From a virus, in IMG/VR virus record IMGVR_UViG_3300033571_006301, positions 1 to 20,485 of that record: a stretch of DNA of 20,485 nt. One strand, 5' to 3'. The notes beneath the pieces were generated by a model. That model was given only the letters and a program-made list of their open reading frames with translations, searched no databases and was not told the DNA's origin. Every line of letters starts with the position of its first letter. The stretch's first letter is position 1. Shown here in pieces: positions 13,274 to 18,327 of the stretch. A program made the translations under genes and the position numbers.

Positions 13274-13286
13274 AAAGCCAGTGTCT
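13262..13286 (+). terminator. Stop-in-loop hairpin
   Basis: AGACACTGG (13262-13270) / CCAGTGTCT (13278-13286), perfect 9 bp, with the TAA stop opening the TAAAAAG loop. No U-tract follows; the cassette begins immediately. Confidence 0.7.
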
Positions 13287-13387
13287 TCAATGGGTTAGGC
13301 GGGGGCCGGCCCGGAGGTAAGTTACTGATAATACTAGGATTTTAACTACAGATTGTTGTAGACATATGCTAAAAAGCGTGCTATTCT
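13287..13387 (+). promoter_or_regulatory. Boundary cassette with promoter
   Basis: TCAATGGGTTAGG, GC-rich GGGGGCCGGCCC core, TAAGTTACTGATAATACT, then TAGACA (13359-13364)-N17-TATTCT (13382-13387). A weaker -35 than in the other copies. Confidence 0.65.
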
Positions 13388-13414
13388 GTATAAGTAAACA
13401 GTGAGGAGATAGTT

Positions 13415-13654
13415 ATGGACTACGAAGCTCTTGATGGTGCCCTTATGGTTCTCGTTGGTGAAGATGATTACGGTGAGACTATCATCATCACTTGGCATGG
13501 TATGAACCAGCTTAATGTTCACGATGATACCTTGCAAATGTATGAGACTAAGGCTTACCTGTCTATTCGTGACGCAAAGCACGCACGACAGCTTGCCCGT
13601 GACTGGCTGGCAGATATCGTGACTGCTAACGAACTTGTATACGACGAGGCTTGA
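13415..13654 (+). CDS. Unknown acidic 79-aa protein
   Basis: Starts after GTGAGGAGATAG. A strand-rich first half (LMVLVGEDDYGETIIITWHG) and a helical second half (SIRDAKHARQLARDWLADIV) suggest a small alpha/beta fold. It is acidic overall (EALDGAL, EDDYGE, NELVYDEA). No family recognised. Its TGA is part of the next -35 box (TTGACA). Confidence 0.7.
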   Translation: MDYEALDGALMVLVGEDDYGETIIITWHGMNQLNVHDDTLQMYETKAYLSIRDAKHARQLARDWLADIVTANELVYDEA

Positions 13655-13685
13655 CAAAGTCGAGGGGAGATGATATTCTCCCCTC
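13651..13685 (+). promoter_or_regulatory. Promoter with the -10 box inside a palindrome
   Basis: TTGACA (13651-13656)-N17-TATTCT (13674-13679). A perfect 8-bp inverted repeat GAGGGGAG (13662-13669) / CTCCCCTC (13678-13685) spans the spacer and the -10 box and ends at the predicted start of transcription. It can act as an operator on DNA and as a hairpin in read-through RNA. Confidence 0.7.
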
Positions 13686-13709
13686 ATAACTTGATGAAAG
13701 GAAACCGAA

Positions 13710-14093
13710 ATGAACAAGCTTGCAACTGCTATAGTAATCGGTATTACAGGAATAGGACTTGCGGGATGTTCTAACGATGCGCAGGTTGCATCACGTAACC
13801 TTTCGCAAGCTGCTGATAATTTCGAGATCATGCGTCGCATTGTGTTCTATAATGGTATCACAAACGACTACATTCTCAAAATTGAAGGACTTTGCTCACA
13901 AGAGCAGACTGACAAGAAGTTAGCTGTAACGTGTAAGACAGGGCCAGCTCAGTTTAAGAAACATTTCCTTGGACTTAGCGACAATGTCACGTATTTCTCA
14001 GAGCAGATGGATGCAGCTCCTGTAAACGTCTATCACTATCGTGTGACGTTCAAGCCTGCTGCTATCATCCCCAATATCGACTTTAGAAACTAA
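13710..14093 (+). CDS. Phage lipoprotein, 127 aa
   Basis: A lipoprotein signal: MNK, a hydrophobic stretch to residue 16, then the lipobox LAGC with the lipidated Cys at 20. The mature part contains QAADNFEIMRRIVFYNGITN, CSQEQTDKKLAVTCKTG, KKHFLGLSDNVTYFSEQ and YHYRVTFKPAAIIPNIDF. From memory this AADNFEI...FLGLSDNVTYF pattern is a widespread phage/prophage family, sometimes listed as a beta-sandwich lipoprotein and sometimes, doubtfully, as a recombination directionality factor. The signal sequence argues for an envelope site. A role in superinfection exclusion is plausible because other phages use lipoproteins that way, but it is not shown for this family. Confidence 0.82.
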   Translation: MNKLATAIVIGITGIGLAGCSNDAQVASRNLSQAADNFEIMRRIVFYNGITNDYILKIEGLCSQEQTDKKLAVTCKTGPAQFKKHFLGLSDNVTYFSEQMDAAPVNVYHYRVTFKPAAIIPNIDFRN

Positions 14094-14108
14094 CAACAGG
14101 AGACTAAA

Positions 14109-14267
14109 ATGAAGCTGCATACTTTTGTTTTCGACGATAACTCTCGCATTGATATTTATGCGGAGGATTTTCGTTCAGCTTGCCTCAAGATGGACTTATA
14201 CTTGAGCGTTCTTGGTAAGACGGTTCAAGACATTGAGGCTATCGAATGTTGGGAGGAAGAGGTATGA
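14109..14267 (+). CDS. Unknown acidic 52-aa protein
   Basis: A 52-codon frame 15 nt after the lipoprotein gene, with ACAGGAGAC as ribosome site. The order MKLHTFVFDDNSRIDIYAED, a central helix (FRSACLKMDLYLSVLG) and an acidic end (IECWEEEV) suggests a small beta-alpha protein of the type that often accompanies phage early genes. No family recognised. Its TGA overlaps the next ATG (ATGA), so the three genes 13710-14491 form one unit. Confidence 0.65.
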   Translation: MKLHTFVFDDNSRIDIYAEDFRSACLKMDLYLSVLGKTVQDIEAIECWEEEV

Positions 14268-14491
14268 TACCTACCGACAAACAAATCTCAGAAGCTTGGG
14301 CTGTTCTTGAACGCGCAGGGATCTTTCCGATCATGTCTATCTGTGTGGCTGACATCTTAGAACAGCACCCAGATCTGAGTGATGCTGATGCTCTCAAAAT
14401 TGCCGAAAAAGTATCGCGTGATTGGGAGATTGGTAATGAGTGGCAGTCTATGATGGGCTATGTCCACGAGTTAGTTGAGGAAAACCTTTAA
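14264..14491 (+). CDS. Unknown 75-aa helical protein
   Basis: The start at 14264 is chosen because it gives an ATGA overlap and has GGGAGGAAGAGG upstream; an in-frame ATG at 14246 is buried in the previous gene. The protein is helical and acidic (MIPTDKQISEAWAVLERAGI, then DILEQHPDLSDADALKIAEK, then WQSMMGYVHELVEENL). No DNA-binding or enzymatic motif is seen. Possibly a small adaptor that binds a host protein. Confidence 0.7.
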   Translation: MIPTDKQISEAWAVLERAGIFPIMSICVADILEQHPDLSDADALKIAEKVSRDWEIGNEWQSMMGYVHELVEENL

Positions 14492-14604
14492 AATCAGGCA
14501 CTTAGGTGCCGCCACCCCCGGCGGCAAGCCGTTGATTTCATTAGCTTTTCCCCTGCATAAACTTTTAAAAAGAGTTTGACTTTTTCTTAGGTCTGTGAGA
14601 TATT
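14490..14604 (+). promoter_or_regulatory. Boundary cassette with promoter
   Basis: AAATCAGGCACTTAG, hairpin GCCGCC (14508-14513) / GGCGGC (14520-14525), AAGCCGTTGATTTCATTAGC, CTTTTCCCCTGCATAA, then TTGACT (14576-14581)-N17-GATATT (14599-14604). The leader begins ACATCATCGAA. Confidence 0.75.
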
Positions 14605-14630
14605 ACATCATCGAAATATGGAGAACACAG

Positions 14631-14834
14631 ATGATCGCTCGCGAAGAACTTATTGCCCTTGTCGCCCAGTACGAGCTCCTCCTCGATGCCGTCGAGAATG
14701 CTGATCTGGCTCAGGCTGAGATAGCCGAGGGCGAGCTGGACAACTTTCTCTCGCGTTTCCCAAATATCTCGAACTATGATTCGCGCGGCAATTTCATCGG
14801 GGCTATGCGTAACGAAAATGGGTGGACGCCTTAG
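14631..14834 (+). CDS. Unknown acidic 67-aa protein
   Basis: The start at 14631 is preferred: an in-frame ATG at 14595 lies upstream of and partly inside the -10 box. ATGGAGAACAC gives the ribosome site. The product begins MIAREELIALVAQYELLLDA, a long acidic helix rich in Glu, Ala and Leu (ENADLAQAEIAEGELDNFLS), then a short non-helical tail (YDSRGNFIGAMRNENGWTP). It is more GC-rich than its neighbours. A single-gene unit with its own promoter and a strong terminator. Function unknown. Confidence 0.7.
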   Translation: MIAREELIALVAQYELLLDAVENADLAQAEIAEGELDNFLSRFPNISNYDSRGNFIGAMRNENGWTP

Positions 14835-14839
14835 CAGAA

Positions 14840-14865
14840 AAGCGCAGATTAATCTGCGCTTTTTT
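14840..14865 (+). terminator. Rho-independent terminator
   Basis: AAGCGCAGA-TTAA-TCTGCGCTT followed by TTTT, the clearest classical terminator in the window, 6 nt after the stop of the 67-aa gene. Confidence 0.85.
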
Positions 14866-14962
14866 GCGCCGGTACGCAGTCGATAATCAATGTGGAAAAT
14901 CAAGCAGTTATAGCCGCACTTTGTGCGCCGGTACGTAGTCTATAATCAATGTGGAAAATCAA
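14866..14962 (+). repeat. Two tandem 38-bp repeats
   Basis: Copies at 14866-14903 and 14925-14962 (period 59 nt) share GCGCCGGTACG.AGTC and ATAATCAATGTGGAAAATCA with two substitutions. They lie directly between the terminator and the next cassette. The spacer can form a small GCCGCAC/GTGCGCC hairpin. Gene-free. Confidence 0.75.
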
Positions 14963-15072
14963 TACGTTAGCAGGCACGGGCTGGCCCGCAAGTAAGTCAT
15001 TGATAATACGTGGTTTTTAGGTGCACAAAGTTTGAAAAAGCGTTTGACTTTAGCTGAGACTTCGACTATATT
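14963..15072 (+). promoter_or_regulatory. Boundary cassette with promoter
   Basis: TACGTTAGCAGG, hairpin CGGGC (14977-14981) / GCCCG (14984-14988), TAAGTCATTGATAATACG, TTTTTAGGTGCACAAAG, then TTGACT (15044-15049)-N17-TATATT (15067-15072). AAGAACATGAA follows, as in the copy at 16531-16612. Confidence 0.75.
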
Positions 15073-15078
15073 AAGAAC

Positions 15079-15249
15079 ATGAAGAACGAACGACACTCAC
15101 GGACATATAAAGATGAGCGCAAAACGCGCAACCCGTTCGCGAGGGCCGTTCGCGAAAATAAGCTCTTTACAGAACGCGTGGTTTCTGCTAAAGTGCGTTA
15201 TGTTAGGAAGTCAAAACACAGAAAGGAACTTGACTATGGCTACGAATAA
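15079..15249 (+). CDS. ArfA-like alternative ribosome-rescue factor candidate, 56 aa
   Basis: A basic 56-aa frame that opens with the ATG 7 nt after the -10 box, so its mRNA would be leaderless or nearly so. Residues 18-51 (NPFARAVRENKLFTERVVSA, then KVRYVRKSKHRKE) line up with the core of E. coli ArfA ([20 protein letters not shown], then SYMRKGKHG): LF..RV, then a basic run, then Y.RK.KH. ArfA frees ribosomes stalled on broken mRNAs by recruiting RF2. The C-terminal part of E. coli ArfA, which is removed from the active form, is absent here. The 3' end carries the promoter of the next gene and overlaps its start by 14 nt. The similarity is from memory over a short basic region, so confidence is moderate. 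Confidence 0.5.
   Translation: MKNERHSRTYKDERKTRNPFARAVRENKLFTERVVSAKVRYVRKSKHRKELDYGYE
15166..15194 (+). promoter_or_regulatory. Internal promoter for the HTH gene
   Basis: TTTACA (15166-15171)-N17-TAAAGT (15189-15194), inside the ArfA-like frame. The bases before and over the -10 box (GTTTCTGCTAA) are identical to those of the paralogous gene's promoter at 19131-19149. Confidence 0.6.
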
Positions 15250-15571
15250 GACTGTGAACTATACCGAAGAACTCACCGCCAAGCTGCATGATCTTTATGC
15301 AGAACTCGGCAACGATGGTTTGGATAAGATTGCCGACACTATCGGCAAGCCTGTTCGTTCCGTTCGTGCCAAGCTGGTTCGTGATGGTGTTTATGTTGCA
15401 TCTGCCAAGTCTGCGGCAGCAAAGAAGGATGGTCCTTCTAAAAAGGAAATCCTTAACGAAATCCAAAAACTCGGTTTCGCTCCCGATGGTCTGGAAGGTG
15501 CGACGAAAGAAGCACTCTACCGCATCAAGAATTTGGTTCTCGATGTGAATGGTGTTCGTAACGCGAACTGA
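15236..15571 (+). CDS. HTH DNA-binding protein (paralogue 1), 111 aa
   Basis: The start at 15236 follows AGAAAGGAAC and matches the start of the paralogue. An N-terminal three-helix HTH/SANT-like domain spans residues about 8-55: YTEELTAKLHDLYAELGNDG, then LDKIADTIGKPVRSVRAKLV, then DGVYV. A Lys/Ala/Ser-rich linker follows, then a second helical domain (PSKKEILNEIQKLGFAPDGL, EGATKEALYRIKNLV) that has the look of a SAP/LEM-like helix pair. The first domain is common in T4-like phages as an unassigned DNA-binding module. Its 19185 paralogue shares both domains. Likely a small nucleoid-type or transcription-control protein; abundance is suggested by two promoters. Confidence 0.8.
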   Translation: MATNKTVNYTEELTAKLHDLYAELGNDGLDKIADTIGKPVRSVRAKLVRDGVYVASAKSAAAKKDGPSKKEILNEIQKLGFAPDGLEGATKEALYRIKNLVLDVNGVRNAN

Positions 15572-15578
15572 TACAAAT

Positions 15579-15704
15579 ATATGCCTTAGTGTAGTGTAAG
15601 CACCTGAGAAATCAGAGGGTTGGATAGAAACCAACAGGCATATGGGTTGGACGCCAGAAATAGTCTCGCGTGGGTCCACGGTTAGCCCACACCTTTTGTT
15701 TTCT
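15579..15704 (+). ncRNA. Candidate structured RNA (tRNA-like fold plus terminator)
   Basis: A gene-free stretch after the HTH gene. ATATGCCT (15579-15586) pairs perfectly with AGGCATAT (15636-15643) and encloses three small arms: GTGT/GCAC, CTGA-GAAA-TCAG, and GTTGG-ATAGAAA-CCAAC (5-bp stem, 7-nt loop, abutting the closing stem like a tRNA T-arm). It has no CCA end or T-loop consensus and is about 64 nt, so it is not a normal tRNA. A hairpin GTGGG (15670-15674) / CCCAC (15686-15690) followed by CTTTTGTTTTCT ends the region like a terminator. No separate promoter is seen, so it may be a 3'-UTR-derived RNA. Confidence 0.45.
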
Positions 15705-15710
15705 CCAGAC

Positions 15711-15828
15711 TCTAATCACTTGAGAAATCAAGGGGTTAGGGCGGGGCCTGCCCGCCGTTAAACTATTGATATATCACTCTTTTTCCCTTCATTATCTTAT
15801 TGACTCTCCGCCTAAAATGGGTTATTAT
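15711..15828 (+). promoter_or_regulatory. Boundary cassette with promoter
   Basis: CACTTGAGAAATCAAGGGGT (GAAA-loop hairpin), then GGCGGG (15740-15745) / CCCGCC (15751-15756), GTTAAACTATTGATATATCA, CTTTTTCCC, then TTGACT (15800-15805)-N17-TATTAT (15823-15828). Confidence 0.8.
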
Positions 15829-15855
15829 CTTTATATCAACTGAGGAGAAAACAGC

Positions 15856-16494
15856 ATGAAGCGTATCTCAATTTTTGAAAATCACCCCGAGTGTTCTGAG
15901 GATTGCGTTAACGGAATGACTGAAGCTTTGCAAAGCGGATATGAGGTTGACCGTTTCACTCTTGATGATGATCTTGAAGAAGTTTTGAGCGGAAGTGATA
16001 TCGTTGCTTTTCCTGGTGGAATTGGCGACTCTGATACTCATTTCGATTTCTTTACTCGACGTGATGGTAATAAGATTGCAGATTTTATTGATGCAGGAGG
16101 TAAATACCTAGGTATTTGTATGGGAGCATACTGGGCAGGCTCTCGCTACTTTGATCTACTCGATGATGTAGATGCAACGCAGTATATCAAACGTGAAGGG
16201 GCTACAACCCGACGTTCTTATGCTACTACAGAATCAGTTCTCTGGAATAACAAAATTGAAGATATGTTTTTCTATGACGGCTGTTCTTTAGTTGGTGATG
16301 AAAGCAAGTTTAAGACTATTGCTCGTTACGTAAATAACGATCCTATGGCAATCATTCAAGGTAATATTGGAATCATAGGTTGTCACCCTGAAAGTTTAGA
16401 TTACTGGTATGATAAGAAATACCTGCGTAATCGCTGGCATAAAGGTTTACATCACGAACTCTTGCTTGGCTTTGTTGACGAGTTAGCACAATAA
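15856..16494 (+). CDS. BPL_N-like class I glutamine amidotransferase homologue, 212 aa
   Basis: A class I GATase-like flavodoxin fold. Visible landmarks are VAFPGGIGDSD (about 50-60, oxyanion/turn region), the nucleophile elbow YLGICMGAYWAG with C88, and GCHPES (H177, E179) completing a Cys-His-Glu triad. LGICxGAY with an upstream FPGG is the signature of the BPL_N family (the domain at the N-terminus of eukaryotic biotin-protein ligase) rather than of GMP synthase or CTP synthase. There is no synthase domain attached. It is preceded by its own cassette promoter and followed by a 12-bp hairpin, so it is a single-gene unit. A role in making a modified nucleotide, peptide or amide is possible; the substrate is unknown. 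Confidence 0.75.
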   Translation: MKRISIFENHPECSEDCVNGMTEALQSGYEVDRFTLDDDLEEVLSGSDIVAFPGGIGDSDTHFDFFTRRDGNKIADFIDAGGKYLGICMGAYWAGSRYFDLLDDVDATQYIKREGATTRRSYATTESVLWNNKIEDMFFYDGCSLVGDESKFKTIARYVNNDPMAIIQGNIGIIGCHPESLDYWYDKKYLRNRWHKGLHHELLLGFVDELAQ

Positions 16495-16498
16495 GAAA

Positions 16499-16529
16499 AG
16501 TCCCTTAAGTTTCAAAGACTTAAGGGACT
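16499..16529 (+). terminator. Perfect 12-bp hairpin
   Basis: AGTCCCTTAAGT (16499-16510) / ACTTAAGGGACT (16518-16529), loop TTCAAAG, 4 nt after the GATase gene. It stands where the GC-rich hairpin of the cassette would be; the right half of the cassette follows directly. Confidence 0.75.
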
Positions 16530-16530
16530 C

Positions 16531-16612
16531 CTTGCCCGCCGCTAACCCACTGATATTACACGTTTTTTAGCTACACAAAGTTATTGACTTTCTCTGAGCC
16601 TTGGGCTATATT
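16531..16612 (+). promoter_or_regulatory. Boundary cassette (right half) with promoter
   Basis: TGCCCGCCGCTAACCCACTG then ATATTAC, TTTTTTAGCTACACAAAG, TTGACT (16584-16589)-N17-TATATT (16607-16612), then AAGAACATGAA. The 5' arm of the usual GC hairpin is missing and is replaced by the 16499-16529 hairpin. Confidence 0.75.
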
Positions 16613-16618
16613 AAGAAC

Positions 16619-16642
16619 ATGAACGACGGAGCTAAACAATGA
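16619..16642 (+). CDS. Possible 7-codon leaderless leader peptide
   Basis: ATG AAC GAC GGA GCT AAA CAA TGA begins exactly 7 nt after the -10 box, where transcription should start. It contains the GGAG ribosome site of the next gene, and its TGA overlaps that gene's ATG (ATGA). Translation of it would place a terminating ribosome on the next start. It may equally be a chance frame. Confidence 0.3.
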   Translation: MNDGAKQ

Positions 16643-16788
16643 GTGGCTGGCTTATCCTGATTACAGGTTTAATTTACCTGTATATTGCTTTCGAGATGTT
16701 TTTCCTTCGCGGAAACAATCATATCGCAATCGTTTACTTTGGTTATGCTTTCTCTAATGTGGGGTTATACCTTGCAGCAATGAGGTAA
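16639..16788 (+). CDS. Two-pass membrane protein, 49 aa
   Basis: A 49-codon frame after ACGGAGC. Two hydrophobic segments, about 3-22 (GWLILITGLIYLYIAFEMFF) and 30-47 (IAIVYFGYAFSNVGLYLAA), are joined by a short RGNNH loop, giving a hairpin in the inner membrane with likely N-out/C-out or N-in/C-in ends. Small two-helix phage membrane proteins are often holin-like or exclusion factors; neither is demonstrated. The next gene follows after 2 nt. Confidence 0.65.
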   Translation: MSGWLILITGLIYLYIAFEMFFLRGNNHIAIVYFGYAFSNVGLYLAAMR

Positions 16789-16790
16789 CT

Positions 16791-16961
16791 ATGAATAAGC
16801 ACGAAATCATAAAACAGGTTCGCCGTGAGGTTCGGATGGGGCGTGTTTTGTTTCTACTAGCGAAACAAAATTATTCTCCTGAAGTAAAATTAAACCTTGA
16901 CAAACGCTCCGCCGTCCACTATGTTAGAGCCTATCAGCTCTTGAAAAAGGTAAACAGGTAA
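16791..16961 (+). CDS. Unknown basic 56-aa protein
   Basis: A 56-codon frame with GAGG before the ATG. The product is basic and helical (MNKHEIIKQVRREVRMGRVL, FLLAKQNYSPEVK, RSAVHYVRAYQLLKKVNR). The AVHYVRAYQLLKK end looks like a short recognition helix. It lies one base before the exonuclease gene, so it could be its accessory. No family recognised. Confidence 0.65.
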   Translation: MNKHEIIKQVRREVRMGRVLFLLAKQNYSPEVKLNLDKRSAVHYVRAYQLLKKVNR

Positions 16962-16962
16962 C

Positions 16963-17667
16963 ATGAAAAAGCAGGTTTTCGTAGTTCTTGACACCGAAAC
17001 GACTAAGCGCAATGGCATGGTTTTCGATGCGGGTTGGACTACTATTGACCGTTCGGGCAAGCTCTATGGCAAGGGCTCTTTTCTGTTCAAGGATATTCTG
17101 GAGCAGGATAACCCTTTCTATCGTCACAAGATTGCAAGCTATTGGCAAATGGCTTGGAACCGTGATATTCGTCCCGTAAAGTTTAAGGTTTTCCGCAAGC
17201 TGTTTAATCTGCATCTTGCTTATCTGCGAGCGCAAGGCTTGCAGCCTATTGTCTGCGCTTACAATGCGGCGTTCGACACTCGCGTTTTGTCTCTCACAAG
17301 CAAAACGATGACTGGAAAGTCTTTTCTTAACGCCCCTGTTTTGATGCTGGACATTTGGGATGCGTGGGCCAAGACTTGCCCGAAGCGTTATGTTGCGGAA
17401 GTTTCGCCGTCTGGCAACATTCGCACTCGTGCGGAAGATGTTTTCAAGTTTGAAAGCAATCAACCTGACTTTGTGGAGGCTCACACTGGTTATGAGGACA
17501 CTAAAATTGAGGCGCAAATCTTGCTCAAGGTTTTGTCTCGCAAGCGCGGCAAGTTGCCTATCGTAACTCATCCTAAGCAATTCAACGCACAGCCTTGGCG
17601 AACTGTTCAGCAGCGGTTGGCTGGTCGCGTGGAAGCTATCAAGGCCGCTCAAATGGTCGCTGCTTAA
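16963..17667 (+). CDS. DEDDh 3'-5' exonuclease (DnaQ-like), 234 aa
   Basis: A DnaQ-superfamily exonuclease that would remove nucleotides from 3' ends with two metal ions. The motifs are in order: Exo I VVLDTETT (D10, E12), Exo II YNAAFDTRVL (D105) and Exo III EAHTGYEDTKIEAQIL (H174, D179), so all five DEDDh residues are present. The size fits a free-standing nuclease rather than a polymerase domain. The C-terminal tail (PWRTVQQRLAGRVEAIKAAQ) is basic and helical. Third gene of the unit 16639-17667. The role may be nucleic-acid turnover, RNase T-like trimming or repair. The stop lies in the loop of a terminator hairpin. Confidence 0.85.
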   Translation: MKKQVFVVLDTETTKRNGMVFDAGWTTIDRSGKLYGKGSFLFKDILEQDNPFYRHKIASYWQMAWNRDIRPVKFKVFRKLFNLHLAYLRAQGLQPIVCAYNAAFDTRVLSLTSKTMTGKSFLNAPVLMLDIWDAWAKTCPKRYVAEVSPSGNIRTRAEDVFKFESNQPDFVEAHTGYEDTKIEAQILLKVLSRKRGKLPIVTHPKQFNAQPWRTVQQRLAGRVEAIKAAQMVAA

Positions 17668-17685
17668 TTGCAGCGACTATTTTTT
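17656..17685 (+). terminator. Rho-independent terminator with stop codon in the loop
   Basis: GTCGCTGC (17656-17663) / GCAGCGAC (17670-17677), loop TTAATT containing the exonuclease TAA, then TATTTTTT. Stem plus U-tract make this a true terminator candidate. Confidence 0.8.
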
Positions 17686-17723
17686 AAAATAGGAATATAA
17701 ACCGGGCGGAAAAAACTGAATAA

Positions 17724-17826
17724 TATCAAGCACTTGGGGGCGGGCCTGCCCGCCGCTAACCTATTGATTTCATTGGCTTTTTGGTTGCAGAAACCTATTG
17801 ACTTCTCGGTGCGGTTGGGCTATATT
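17724..17826 (+). promoter_or_regulatory. Boundary cassette with promoter
   Basis: ATCAAGCACTTGG, hairpin GGCGGGC (17739-17745) / GCCCGCC (17748-17754), GCTAACCTATTGATTTCA, CTTTTTGGTTGCAGAAAC, then TTGACT (17798-17803)-N17-TATATT (17821-17826). A near-complete copy. Confidence 0.8.
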
Positions 17827-17856
17827 GTGACCATGAAAACAGAAGGAAAACAGACC

Positions 17857-18327
17857 ATGAAGAACATCATCATTTTTGATCTGGACATGACGGTTGTGGA
17901 CAGTCGCCACAGAACGCCTAACAAGCCTGATGGCACTCTTGATCTGCAAGGTTATTTTAACCTTCGCAATCGTGATAGCATTATGCGTGATACCTTGCTT
18001 CCTCTTGCAAAGGCCATGCGTTCTTTGTTTGAAAATAACTATATCATCATTGCGACTGCGCGAAGCGTAGATGCAGCAGATTATGAGTTTTTGGAAAAGA
18101 ACAATTTGCCCTATCACAAGTTTTTCTCTAGGGAATGGGGTTCGATGGAAAAAGATGCGAGTTTGAAGCTGCGTCAGATCAAAAAGCTCTTGAACCTAAA
18201 GCAATTCCGTGGTAAACCTTGTTTCATGTTTGACGACGCGTCTCCAGTTATTCGTGAAATGCGAAAGGCTGGTATTCGTTGCATGAACTCTCACAAGGTA
18301 AACAGGAAGATTGCAAATGCGGCTTAA
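17857..18327 (+). CDS. HAD-superfamily phosphatase, 156 aa
   Basis: Starts at 17857 after AGAAGGAAAAC; an in-frame ATG at 17833 lies at the predicted transcription start. Motif I is IIIFDLDMTVVDS (D8 nucleophile, D10), motif II IIIATARS (T/S in ATARS), motif III a Lys in the helical region after SREWG, and motif IV CFMFDDASPVI (paired Asp). It has no large cap, so the substrate may be a nucleotide, a nucleic-acid end or a small protein. The order and size resemble the 3'-phosphatase half of T4 polynucleotide kinase, which repairs cut tRNA, but the kinase half is missing. It overlaps the protease gene by 11 nt. Confidence 0.8.
   Translation: MKNIIIFDLDMTVVDSRHRTPNKPDGTLDLQGYFNLRNRDSIMRDTLLPLAKAMRSLFENNYIIIATARSVDAADYEFLEKNNLPYHKFFSREWGSMEKDASLKLRQIKKLLNLKQFRGKPCFMFDDASPVIREMRKAGIRCMNSHKVNRKIANAA

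Noticed and set aside
13346-13840. A 164-aa minus-strand frame
   Set aside because: It spans a boundary cassette, a promoter and parts of two plus-strand genes with good ribosome sites.
15579-15643. A hammerhead ribozyme, because of CTGAGAAA and GAAA near stems
   Set aside because: The core would need CTGANGA before stem II and a correct GAAA and NUH arrangement; here the order and spacing do not fit.
16924-17652. A long minus-strand frame opposite the exonuclease
   Set aside because: The exonuclease has all five catalytic residues and operon context; the antisense frame has neither and no family resemblance.
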